DNA of 37,625 bases from Actinomycetota bacterium (GTDB lineage: Bacteria > Armatimonadota > SYMT01). Position numbers and translations under genes: made by a program. Of this stretch, positions 17,012 through 24,638 are shown one piece after another (positions within the stretch are counted from its first letter, which is position 1; each line of letters begins with the position of its first letter). The notes beneath the pieces were generated by a model. The model saw nothing but the letters and a program-made list of their open reading frames with translations. It did no database searches and was not told the DNA's origin. Location of the stretch: contig SYKE01000291.1 of assembly GCA_005798285.1 (NCBI GenBank), positions 1 through 37,625 of the forward strand. The letters run 5' to 3'.

Positions 17012-17050
17012 AAAAAGGGGCAGGGCGCTACTCATCGTAGCACCCCGCCC
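17012..17050 (-). terminator. Intrinsic terminator after the FecR/DUF6600 gene, abutting the miaA start codon
   Basis: On the minus strand a 14-bp stem (GGGCGGGGTGCTAC with GTAGCGCCCTGCCC, including two G-T wobbles) encloses the loop GATGA and is followed by C and five Ts. It starts 19 nt beyond the FecR-gene stop codon. Only one base separates the T-run from the miaA ATG, so the hairpin could also control miaA. Confidence 0.88.
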
Positions 17051-17069
17051 GGTTGTTCTGCGATGACGG

Positions 17070-19544
17070 CTACGGCCGCCGTCTGCCCCCGTCGGACGCG
17101 GGGCCTCGAGACTCGGAACCACCGCTGCGTCCGCCGCCACTCGACTCCGAACCGCTTCGGCCACCTCCATTTGAGCCACGATCTCGGTCCCGATCCCGCC
17201 CACCGCGATCGGAACTATCGCTTCCGCGAGAAGGCGACGGGCTGGGCCTGCTCGGCGCCGGCTCCCGCTCACCCCGCGAGGGAGAGGGACTGGTAGGAAT
17301 CGGGCGCGGAGTCGGTGGCTGCCGGTCCGGTCTTGGACCGGCGGGATTTGAGTTTGAGGGTACTCCCGGGCGACCCAGTCCAGGTTCCCGATCTGACCGT
17401 GGCCCCGTGGGGATCGGCGGCGCCGGGCTCGGGAGGGGACTGACTCGTGGTCGTGACGATCCGCCGTCGGAGCTGCTGCCCAGTCCAGGAGGGAGCGGGG
17501 GCCGAGTCGGCTGAACCGGCGCTGGGCTGCCGACACCGGGGATCGGTCGCGGACCAATCGCACCACCACCTATGCCTGGCAGGGTTTCGACCGGGGTTGG
17601 GGGCGACGGAAGCGGTCTGGGCCGCGGTCGTTCGACGTCGGGACGAGGACCACCCGGGACTGGAATGGGGCGATCACTGCCCGACCCGAGATTGGGTCGA
17701 TCCGACTGTCCCGGACCTCCTCGTCGGAATGGGTTGTCGCGATCACGGCGATCATCTTTCCGGTCACGCTCGTCGACGCGGGGCGGAAGCGACCTGGGTT
17801 CATCCCGGCGAGGACCACCGAAGACCGGGGGAAGAATCCCGCCGGGTCGAGGGAAGATGACGCCGGGCCGCAACTCGTCCGAGGCGCTGGCTCCACCGGG
17901 ACGCGGCGCGGTATTGGTGGGCGTGGTGATGACATTGCCCCGCCGATCCGAGTCGCCTTGAGAAGCGCGGTCTCGCTGCGGAGCCGACGCGGGGCCGGAT
18001 CCTGTCAGCGAGCGGATGGGGAAGCCGGGGTTGCCGTTGTCGCGGTCGGCAGGCTCGCGTCCCGCAGCCGGGTTGCCGACGAGCCGGTTCTCACCAATCC
18101 GCCGCAAGGCGTCGGAGCCGCGGACAACCTCTTCGTCCCGAACCTTTTCACCGGGCGTGCGCTGCACCCGTTCGGCAATGCCGTTTCGAGATCCACGGCG
18201 CTGGCTCGAGTCTCCGTCGCCATCGCGGTACCGTTCGGCGAGCCGTTTCAAGGCCGTCTGGCTCATCCGGCTTTCCACTGTGTGGATCCGCTCGCGGGCC
18301 AGTCGTCCACCGTCGCTGGTGATGCCGCGAACTCCACCGAGAGGGACGCCGATCCGAGACAGCGCGTCCTGGCCCAATCGCAGATCGCGGCCGTTGAGCG
18401 AGATGTCATTTCCCGCCACAAAGATCGGGTTCCCGGCGCTCAGTCGACGGTGATGCCGCCCGTAATGGAAACGGGTGATGTCGCAAAACGTCCAACTTCG
18501 GTAGTCTACGAAGACGTTTCCGAAGCCTCCCCTGAAGAGGAACCCGTTCCCGTACCCGTAGTAGCAGGGGCGGTCCCACGGATCGAGGGGGGCCCAACCG
18601 CAGTAGTCACCGAAGGTGGACCACACCACGAAACTGGAACCCCAGGATGAGCCGGGAGACCAGAGCCACCCGAAGGCGGGCCGCCAGAGCCAGCGTCCGT
18701 AGTGGCACGTGGTGTATCCCCACGGCGCGTAATCGACAAATGAGTAGCCGGCGCCAGGCAGGAAGGTCCAGTAGCCGTTGGAGTAGGGTCTCCAGCCGGG
18801 CTCGCAGCGTGGACGCCAGTAGCGCACGCTGTCCACGACGACCCAGCTCCCGTTGTCGGAGAGTTCTCGGGCGCCAAGGAGATCGCCATCCAGCTCCTCG
18901 GGCAGCGGACGGCTGATGTAGTACTCCACTCGAGACCGGTGGTACGCATCGAAGGCGTCTTCTTCTCGGCCAGAGCGAAGGATGTCTTCTATCCCGCGCT
19001 CAGCACTCAAAAAAGCCCGCTCGCCCTTGACGAGTCGTACGGGTTCGCCGCGATCTCCGAAGAGGCGTACCCGGCCGTTGAAGACCGTCACGCGTACCCG
19101 CGAGTCAGAAGCCACATCGATCCGCGTCACGGAGTCGGGGCTCACGACAGCCTCGCCGACTGGGAGCTTAATGGTCCAGTCCGCGCCACCTCGATCCGAG
19201 ACATCCAAAATGCATGAACCGGTCCAGAGCCGAAACTCGGCGCCCGGCGGGAGCGCACGCACGTCCAACTTGCTGCCCTCGGAGAGACGCAGCCAGGACG
19301 AGCGACCCAGCTCCAGCTCGGCCCGACTCTCGTCGTCGGTCCAGAGTGTGTCCTGTGCTCGGACCGTCGAATTGAGCTCCAGATACGTGGCGCTGTCGTC
19401 GGTGGGTCCCTGCACGATCAATTTGCCGCGAACATCGCTGACACGGATCGCCTCCAGACGATCCGCAGCGCGGGCAGGACCCGCCAATCCGACCGCGGCT
19501 CCCAGCGCGGTGGCGATCAGTGCAAAGCGGAGTGAGGAACTCAT
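17070..19544 (-). CDS. Exported FecR-domain / DUF6600 protein with very long Pro/Arg/Gly-rich tail
   Basis: 824 residues from ATG 19544, chosen for GGGAGG 7 nt upstream over the ATG five codons earlier. Signal peptide about 1-26 (cut near PARAAD). A FecR-like beta domain spans about 30-160 (SRAELELGRSSWLRL; SVTRIDVASDSRVRVTVFNG). A Trp/Tyr/Gly-rich DUF6600-type region follows at about 210-350 (PYSNGYWTF; WGYTTCHYGRWLW; CGWAPLDPW). After about residue 400 the protein is low-complexity and probably disordered, dominated by Pro, Arg, Gly, Ser and Asp. No anti-sigma transmembrane helix is apparent, so it is likely a cell-surface protein rather than a true FecR regulator. Function unknown. It ends at the strong terminator 17012-17050. 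Confidence 0.85.
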   Translation of the reverse strand: MSSSLRFALIATALGAAVGLAGPARAADRLEAIRVSDVRGKLIVQGPTDDSATYLELNSTVRAQDTLWTDDESRAELELGRSSWLRLSEGSKLDVRALPPGAEFRLWTGSCILDVSDRGGADWTIKLPVGEAVVSPDSVTRIDVASDSRVRVTVFNGRVRLFGDRGEPVRLVKGERAFLSAERGIEDILRSGREEDAFDAYHRSRVEYYISRPLPEELDGDLLGARELSDNGSWVVVDSVRYWRPRCEPGWRPYSNGYWTFLPGAGYSFVDYAPWGYTTCHYGRWLWRPAFGWLWSPGSSWGSSFVVWSTFGDYCGWAPLDPWDRPCYYGYGNGFLFRGGFGNVFVDYRSWTFCDITRFHYGRHHRRLSAGNPIFVAGNDISLNGRDLRLGQDALSRIGVPLGGVRGITSDGGRLARERIHTVESRMSQTALKRLAERYRDGDGDSSQRRGSRNGIAERVQRTPGEKVRDEEVVRGSDALRRIGENRLVGNPAAGREPADRDNGNPGFPIRSLTGSGPASAPQRDRASQGDSDRRGNVITTPTNTAPRPGGASASDELRPGVIFPRPGGILPPVFGGPRRDEPRSLPPRVDERDRKDDRRDRDNPFRRGGPGQSDRPNLGSGSDRPIPVPGGPRPDVERPRPRPLPSPPTPVETLPGIGGGAIGPRPIPGVGSPAPVQPTRPPLPPGLGSSSDGGSSRPRVSPLPSPAPPIPTGPRSDREPGLGRPGVPSNSNPAGPRPDRQPPTPRPIPTSPSPSRGEREPAPSRPSPSPSRGSDSSDRGGRDRDRDRGSNGGGRSGSESSGGGRSGGSESRGPASDGGRRRP
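17090..18000 (-). repeat. Low-complexity coding DNA for the disordered tail of the FecR/DUF6600 protein
   Basis: This 0.9 kb is biased to codons for Pro, Arg, Gly, Ser and Asp, with short imperfect motifs such as PSPSRG, RPRPLP, RGGRDRDRDRG and GGGRSG recurring. It is not a regular tandem array. Because of the composition, long spurious reading frames open on the opposite strand. Confidence 0.6.
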
Positions 19545-19789
19545 CGGGCAACCTCCCAATTCGGGACGGTAGTTGATTTATTGTCGCACGCCCCACCCCG
19601 AGTTCGCCACGGAGGGTGCGTTGAGTTTGGACACGGACTGTGGTCCGCCGGTTCCTCTTTATTCCAACGTTAAGCAGGAAGATTTCGCGCGTCCGACTGC
19701 GACTGCCACCCGGTTCGGTGGCTCAACGGATCGCTTCGACAAACGCACCTGGGAAGACTCGAGTCATCGTTCGAGCGGCAACAGAGATC

Positions 19790-19818
19790 TTGCACGGCCC
19801 GGAGCCATATGCTAAGAT
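19790..19818 (+). promoter_or_regulatory. Probable sigma-70-type promoter for tRNA-Glu
   Basis: TTGCAC (19790-19795) and TAAGAT (19813-19818) are separated by exactly 17 nt, with the tRNA beginning 12 nt after the -10 box. The matches to consensus are only partial (3/6 and 4/6). The remainder of the 285-bp gap back to the divergent FecR gene shows no gene I can support. Confidence 0.45.
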
Positions 19819-19829
19819 CTGCGTGCTTC

Positions 19830-19903
19830 GGCCCGTTCGTCTAGGGGTCCAGGACGCGTGGTTCTCAGCCACGAGATCAGGGGTTCGAATCCCCTACGGG
19901 CTA
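19830..19903 (+). tRNA. tRNA-Glu (anticodon CTC)
   Basis: Cloverleaf of 74 nt. The acceptor stem GGCCCGT pairs with ACGGGCT (G1-U72 wobble). The D-arm is typical of tRNA-Glu (TCGTCTAGGGGTCCAGGACG). The anticodon stem CGTGG/CCACG holds loop TTCTCAG with anticodon CTC at 19864-19866, reading GAG. The T-arm is AGGGG-TTCGAAT-CCCCT. The discriminator is A, and CCA is not encoded in the DNA. An intrinsic terminator follows after 4 nt, so it is a single-gene unit. Confidence 0.97.
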
Positions 19904-19907
19904 CTTC

Positions 19908-19946
19908 AAAGCGGTTGTGTCCGATCCATCGGAACAGCCGCTTTTT
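19908..19946 (+). terminator. Intrinsic terminator of tRNA-Glu
   Basis: Arms AAAGCGGTTGT and ACAGCCGCTTT pair, then after one bulged G the inner arms TCCGAT and ATCGGA close on a 2-nt CC loop. A T5 run ends at 19946. This is a canonical Rho-independent terminator 4 nt after the tRNA. It overlaps the upstream GTG (19917) of the next reading frame, which argues against that start. Confidence 0.9.
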
Positions 19947-19964
19947 GCATTTCGGGGGTGTCGC

Positions 19965-20864
19965 GTGCCGAACTGCTCTCCATTCGCCGCGCCCGCGGCG
20001 TGTCTCGCGCTCTGCTTTTCCTGCCTGGCAGCCGGAACCGCGCCCACCGAGGTCCTGCACTTCCGGGACGATGACATCGAGGAGTCGAGCGGTCTCGCTG
20101 TGTTGCCCGGCCGCGAGCGACTCTTTCTCACTCACAACGACAGCGGCGACTCAGCCCGTGTCTTCCTGGTGGACACATCCGGCAAGACGGTGACTACAAT
20201 CGCCCTTGAGAAGGCGGATGCCGTGGATTGGGAAGATCTGGCTCTCGGAGCGAGGGACTCCGCTGGGATGCCGGAGGTTCTGGTGGGGGATATCGGCGAC
20301 AACGATGAGGTCAGGCCCCAGGTCCAGATCTACCGATTTGCTTTGCCGGCCGATGCCGGACGCTCGAAGCGTTCGCGGGTCCGTGCGCGGAAGTATCAAT
20401 TCACCTATCCCGACAGACCTCGGAATGCAGAGTCGCTGCTGGTCAACCCAACTTCCGGCCAGATCTTGATCGTCACCAAGAGTCTGCTTGGAAGCGAATT
20501 CTTCGTGGCGCCAAATCCTCCGGTCGAGGGGCGACCGAACCGCCTTCGACTCGTCGGCAAGGTTCAGTTTCCTCAACTCTTGAAGCAACTGGGAAAACCG
20601 ACTCGATCCCTGGGTTCGGCACTTGCGACGGGAGGGGCGATCAGCCCGGACGGAAAACGGCTGGTTCTGCGCACGTACACGGACGCCTTCGAGTGGAGGA
20701 TTCCGGCGGACGGCCTGGCCGGGATCGGACGCGTGCTGCCAAGGTGGATCGAGGTTCCGGACGTTGCCATGGGAGAGAGCATCACTTATTCGCCTGCCGG
20801 AGATCGCTGTTACACCAGCGCCGAAGGGAAGCACTCCCCGGTTCACGAGCTTGTGCTTCGTTAG
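19965..20864 (+). CDS. Exported propeller-like protein of unknown function
   Basis: 299 residues from GTG 19965, preceded by a GGGGG stretch 6 nt upstream; the earlier in-frame GTG 19917 lies inside the tRNA terminator and is rejected. A hydrophobic, Cys-containing export signal covers about residues 5-26. The mature part begins with EESSGLAV, then THNDSGDSARVFLVD, VDWEDLALG and VGDIGDN, a motif series seen in exported proteins predicted to form beta-propellers resembling esterase-like or WD40-like folds. Acidic Asp-rich loops suggest metal binding. No catalytic assignment can be made. Its stop overlaps that of the convergent cysteine desulfurase. Confidence 0.75.
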   Translation: MPNCSPFAAPAACLALCFSCLAAGTAPTEVLHFRDDDIEESSGLAVLPGRERLFLTHNDSGDSARVFLVDTSGKTVTTIALEKADAVDWEDLALGARDSAGMPEVLVGDIGDNDEVRPQVQIYRFALPADAGRSKRSRVRARKYQFTYPDRPRNAESLLVNPTSGQILIVTKSLLGSEFFVAPNPPVEGRPNRLRLVGKVQFPQLLKQLGKPTRSLGSALATGGAISPDGKRLVLRTYTDAFEWRIPADGLAGIGRVLPRWIEVPDVAMGESITYSPAGDRCYTSAEGKHSPVHELVLR

Positions 20865-22021
20865 GCGGGGGTCGCCAGCCCCCGCACCTCCGGGACGATC
20901 TGACCAAGCGCAGCGACGGTGCGCCGGATCTGGCTCTCGGTGGTCCCGCGGCCCAGCGTAAGCCGCAGGGCGCCTCGGGCGTCTGCCGGGCTGAATCCCA
21001 TCGCCAGCAACACGTGGCTCGGTTCGATCTCTCCACTCGCGCACGCGGCTCCGCTGCTCCCGCATATCCCTCGAAGATCGAGGTTTAGCAGGAGACTCTC
21101 ACCTTCGACCCCAGGAAAGAGGAAGCTGGCGTGGTTCGGGAGGCGCAGCTCCGGATGGCCCGTCAATCTCGCGTCCAGCGCTTGACCTAACACGCCTGCG
21201 ATCAGGATATCCCTCAGTCGGCGGGTTTCAGAGGCGGCAGTCGTCGCCAATTCTGCGTGGGCCAATTCCATCGCGGCGGCGAGCCCGACGATACCGGCAA
21301 CGTTTTCGGTTCCGGCCCTGAGGCCGAATTCCTGATCGCCACCGGTCATCTGTTCCGCCACCGGCAGTCCGGTCCGCCGATACAGTACACCCGTGCCCTT
21401 GGGACCATACATCTTGTGCCCGGAAAGGCTCAGCAAGTCACAGGGGATCTCGCGCACCCGAATCGGAACCTGTCCGGCAGTCTGGACGGCGTCCACGTGG
21501 AAGAGAATGCGACGGGAGCGGGCGAGCGACCCGATCACCCCGATCGGCTGGAGCGATCCCACCTCGTTATTGCCGTGCATCACGGAAATCAGAGCCGTGT
21601 CGTGTCCGATCTCTGATTCCACCTGCTCAGCGGTGACTCGTCCGAAGCGATCCGGATCGAGGTACGTGACCCGCACGCCCATGAGCTCCAGCGCTTGAGC
21701 GGTGTGGAGCACGGCGTGGTGTTCAATGCGGGTCGTGATGAGGTGGCGCTTTTCGGGCGGAGCCGCCGAGAGCACCCCCCGGAGAGCGAGATTATCGCTT
21801 TCGGTGCCGCCACTCGTAAAAATGATGTCCGAGGGTCGCGCGCCGAGGAACGCCGCGGCAACTTCCCGTGACTCCTCAACGGCCCGTCGACAGCCCCTCG
21901 CGGGACCATACAGGCTGCTCGCATTCCAGTGCCGCTCGGTCAGGTAGGGCAGCATAGCCTCCAGCACCCGAGCATCCAACGGAGTCGTAGCAGCGTGGTC
22001 GAGGTAGATCATGTCGCTCAT
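20861..22021 (-). CDS. Cysteine desulfurase (NifS/IscS family)
   Basis: PLP enzyme converting cysteine to alanine and delivering persulfide sulfur for Fe-S clusters or tRNA thiolation. 386 residues from ATG 22021; ATG 22012 (MIYLDHAATTP) is equally possible. Motifs: YLDHAATTP at the N-terminus, His101 stacking on PLP (RIEHHAV), HVDAVQ with Asp177, Schiff-base Lys203 in SGHKMYGPKG, and mobile-loop Cys327 in SSGAACASG, which marks the group I NifS/IscS type. No IscU, IscR or other isc gene is adjacent, so a housekeeping role or a role in tRNA thiolation are both open. Divergent from ferrochelatase with only 41 bp between starts. Confidence 0.94.
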   Translation of the reverse strand: MSDMIYLDHAATTPLDARVLEAMLPYLTERHWNASSLYGPARGCRRAVEESREVAAAFLGARPSDIIFTSGGTESDNLALRGVLSAAPPEKRHLITTRIEHHAVLHTAQALELMGVRVTYLDPDRFGRVTAEQVESEIGHDTALISVMHGNNEVGSLQPIGVIGSLARSRRILFHVDAVQTAGQVPIRVREIPCDLLSLSGHKMYGPKGTGVLYRRTGLPVAEQMTGGDQEFGLRAGTENVAGIVGLAAAMELAHAELATTAASETRRLRDILIAGVLGQALDARLTGHPELRLPNHASFLFPGVEGESLLLNLDLRGICGSSGAACASGEIEPSHVLLAMGFSPADARGALRLTLGRGTTESQIRRTVAALGQIVPEVRGLATPA

Positions 22022-22062
22022 TCAACCGCAACTCGAGATCTGCGGCGATACTTTAGTTTGAA

Positions 22063-22980
22063 ATGACACCTGATTCCGTCCTGTTTTTGGGGTTCGGCGC
22101 CCCGAGTAAGCCGTCGAAAACCATGGAGTTCCTCCGGATCGTGACCCGAGAACGACCGGTGCCGGAGGATCGACTGCTTGAAGTGGCACACCACTACGAG
22201 TTGATCGGCGGCTCACCCTACAATGCGCTGGTGTTCCAGCAGGCCGTTGCCCTGCGCCGCAGGCTTCGTACGTTGGGTCTGGATGTTCCGGTGTACGCCG
22301 GAATGCGAAATTGGACTCCGTTCCTCCCCGACGTGGTGCGCGTGATGTCCCGGAAGGGGAAGCTCCGACCTGCTGTCATCCCCCTGGCATCGGCGGGTGG
22401 AGGAGAAGCCGCCGGGCGCTACCGGCAAGACCTTGCCGTCGCTCTGGGCGCGAATCCCGACGTGCAGTGTAGTCCCCGGTTCGTGCGAGGCTGGTTCGAC
22501 GACCCTCAATTCGCTCGGGCGGCGGCAGGCAGAATTGAGGAAGCGAGCGGTGAGTCCCGTGGTCGGTGGCCCGCGGAAGTTCCGATTCTCTTCACCGCGC
22601 ACTCCATTCCGTGCCGAGCGTCCGCGGGCACCTCGTACGTCGATGATTTGCTGGCGTCGTGCCGGGCCACTGCCGACGTCCTGGGAGTTCGGGAGTGGCG
22701 CCTGGTTTACCAGAGCCGAAGCGGAGACCCCCGAACGCCGTGGTTGGAACCGGACATCTGTGACGCACTGCGAGAGGTGGGAACCACGGGTGTTCGGCGA
22801 GTCGTCGTTCAGCCGATCGGGTTCCTGCAGGATCACGTGGAAGTGCTCTTCGATCTCGATCTAGAAGCGGCGGATCTCGCCCGCGAACTGGGTGTCACGA
22901 TGCATCGAGCAGGGACGGTCGGGGATCATCCCGAGTTTATTGACCTGCTGGCGCGCCGGGTAATGGAGTTGTGCGAGTGA
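22063..22980 (+). CDS. hemH: Ferrochelatase (HemH/CpfC family)
   Basis: Inserts ferrous iron into protoporphyrin IX or coproporphyrin III. 305 residues. Family signatures: FGAPSKP near the N-terminus, HHYELIGGSPYN (43-54), the metal-site His180 in FTAHSIP, YQSRSGDPRTPWLEPDI (216-232) and the acidic Glu260 in QDHVEVLFDLD. No C-terminal 2Fe-2S cluster cysteines are present. The product is handed to, or works next to, the oxidase encoded 10 bp downstream. In bacteria lacking the classical proteobacterial route this pair often acts on coproporphyrin; the sequence alone does not decide between substrates. No obvious ribosome-binding site is seen before ATG 22063. Confidence 0.93.
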   Translation: MTPDSVLFLGFGAPSKPSKTMEFLRIVTRERPVPEDRLLEVAHHYELIGGSPYNALVFQQAVALRRRLRTLGLDVPVYAGMRNWTPFLPDVVRVMSRKGKLRPAVIPLASAGGGEAAGRYRQDLAVALGANPDVQCSPRFVRGWFDDPQFARAAAGRIEEASGESRGRWPAEVPILFTAHSIPCRASAGTSYVDDLLASCRATADVLGVREWRLVYQSRSGDPRTPWLEPDICDALREVGTTGVRRVVVQPIGFLQDHVEVLFDLDLEAADLARELGVTMHRAGTVGDHPEFIDLLARRVMELCE

Positions 22981-22990
22981 GGGTTGCGCT

Positions 22991-24397
22991 ATGAGAGTCG
23001 CCGTGGTGGGTGGGGGAATCAGCGGCCTTGCCGCCGCCCACCGGTTGACCGAGTTGGCTGCAGGCGATGCTCGACCCCTCGAGCTCACTCTCTTCGAAGG
23101 CTCGGGCCGGCTCGGCGGCGTTATCGGCACCAGCTTTGAGGAGCAATGTGTCCTGGAGTGGGGTCCCGACTCCATCATCACCGACAAGCCGTGGGGGATG
23201 GCCCTGATCAAGCGGCTGGGCCTGGAGCCTGAGGTGGTGGGCACCCAGGACGCCCACCGACGGTCCTTTGTGGTAAAGGGCGGAAGTCTGCACCCGGTAC
23301 CGGAGGGCTTTCAGATTCTGGCGCCGACGCGATTCGGTCCGCTGATCCGAACCGGGATCTTCTCCCCCCTGGGGAAAGCGAGAATGGCGCTCGACCTGAT
23401 CCTCCCGCGCCGACAAGATCCCTCGGACGAAAGTCTGGGGGACTTCGTGCTTCGAAGACTGGGTCGCGAGGCTCTCGACAGGATGGCGCAACCGATGATC
23501 GGTGGAATCTACGGCGGCGACCCGATGACGCTCAGCCTGGAGGCGACACTCCCTCGATTTCAAGAGATGGAGCGACAGCACGGCAGTGTGATTCGCGGGA
23601 TGTGGGCCCGGTCCCGCGCCTCGGGCCACTCGCCGAAGTCTGGAGTCAGTGGCGCCCGGTACGGTCTATTTGCCGCCTTTCGGAACGGGATGCAGACTCT
23701 GGTCACAGCCCTGGAACAACGGATCGGCGGCGCGAGCATCCAGTTGAACACTGCGGTGAGCACTGTATGGCGGGAGGGCGCTGATTGGAGAATGCAACTG
23801 GCGGACGGGAACTCCCAGACGTTCGACCGGGTCATCGTCGCGATGCCGTCTTGTCGCTCCGCATCCCTCGTGGAGACTGTATCGCCGGAGTTGAGCCGGC
23901 TCCTTCGCACTACCGGCTATGGTTCCAGTGCCACGATGAGTCTTCTCTACCAGGCCCGCGAAGTCTCACACCCGCTCAACGGGTTCGGTTTTGTTGTCCC
24001 GCGTTCTGAAGGCTTGACCCTCCTCGGTTGCACATTCACTCATCGAAAGTACCCGAATCGGGCGCCCGACTCGGTAGCGCTGCTTCGGGCATTCCTGGGC
24101 GGGTCGTCGGTGACCACAATGTCCAATGTCGAACTGGAGGCTTCGGTGCGAGATGATCTCCGTCGCGTGCTCGGACTGACGGCAACACCATTCCGAGTGG
24201 TCATTCACCGCCAGCACGAGGCCATGGCTCAATATCCGGTCGGCCATCTGAAACGGGTGGATGAGATGGACGCGAGGGTGGCTCAGTTCCCGGGCCTGGC
24301 GCTGGCGGGCAATGGGTTTCGAGGCATCGGGATTCCGGACTGCATCCACCGCGGGGAACTTGCCGCCGAAGCGGTTTGGAAGGGAGGCGCCGAGTGA
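22991..24397 (+). CDS. hemY: Protoporphyrinogen/coproporphyrinogen oxidase, FAD-dependent (HemY/CgoX)
   Basis: Oxygen-dependent six-electron oxidation of the porphyrinogen ring. 468 residues from ATG 22991, 10 bp after ferrochelatase. The N-terminus has the FAD Rossmann motif VVGGGISGLAAAHRL, followed by the acidic LTLFEGSGRLGG. The family-typical block LEWGPDSIITDKP follows near residue 57 and QPMIGGIYGGDP near 168. The C-terminal FAD segment is LALAGNGFRGIGIPDCIHRG. Length and motifs match HemY rather than the unrelated flavodoxin HemG. It forms an operon with hemH and, by a 4-nt GTGA overlap, the DUF3006 gene. Confidence 0.94.
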   Translation: MRVAVVGGGISGLAAAHRLTELAAGDARPLELTLFEGSGRLGGVIGTSFEEQCVLEWGPDSIITDKPWGMALIKRLGLEPEVVGTQDAHRRSFVVKGGSLHPVPEGFQILAPTRFGPLIRTGIFSPLGKARMALDLILPRRQDPSDESLGDFVLRRLGREALDRMAQPMIGGIYGGDPMTLSLEATLPRFQEMERQHGSVIRGMWARSRASGHSPKSGVSGARYGLFAAFRNGMQTLVTALEQRIGGASIQLNTAVSTVWREGADWRMQLADGNSQTFDRVIVAMPSCRSASLVETVSPELSRLLRTTGYGSSATMSLLYQAREVSHPLNGFGFVVPRSEGLTLLGCTFTHRKYPNRAPDSVALLRAFLGGSSVTTMSNVELEASVRDDLRRVLGLTATPFRVVIHRQHEAMAQYPVGHLKRVDEMDARVAQFPGLALAGNGFRGIGIPDCIHRGELAAEAVWKGGAE

Positions 24398-24621
24398 CTG
24401 AGCTGTTGTTGGATCTCGACCGTTTTGAAGGCGACCGTGCGGTGCTGGTATCCCGCACAGAACCGGTTGAGATGGGAACGATCCCACGAAGTTGGCTGCC
24501 GTCCGGTGTCGGTGAAGGCGACGCTCTCCGTGTCCGACTGGAGACAGACCCACGCAGCGATACTCGGGGTGAGATCGCCGATCTCTATGCAGACCTCGTT
24601 GACCCGAATGCCTCGCCGTGA
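24394..24621 (+). CDS. DUF3006-like small protein
   Basis: 75 residues from GTG 24394, which overlaps the hemY stop by 4 nt and has GGGAGG 5 nt upstream. The sequence runs LDRFEGDRAVLV, then PRSWLPSGVGEGDALRV, matching the short beta-barrel-like DUF3006 pattern (DRFEGD, aVLe, iPrslLPegakeGDvl). Function unknown. In other bacteria DUF3006 genes are often found next to ComEC-type metallo-beta-lactamases, and here such a gene lies 17 bp away on the opposite strand, convergent. Confidence 0.8.
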   Translation: MTELLLDLDRFEGDRAVLVSRTEPVEMGTIPRSWLPSGVGEGDALRVRLETDPRSDTRGEIADLYADLVDPNASP

Positions 24622-24638
24622 TCGGTTGATGTGGGGAT

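Noticed and set aside
19917..19964. Upstream GTG start for the propeller-like protein.
   Set aside because: It sits inside the tRNA-Glu terminator hairpin; GTG 19965 has a G-rich ribosome-binding site and gives a normal signal peptide.
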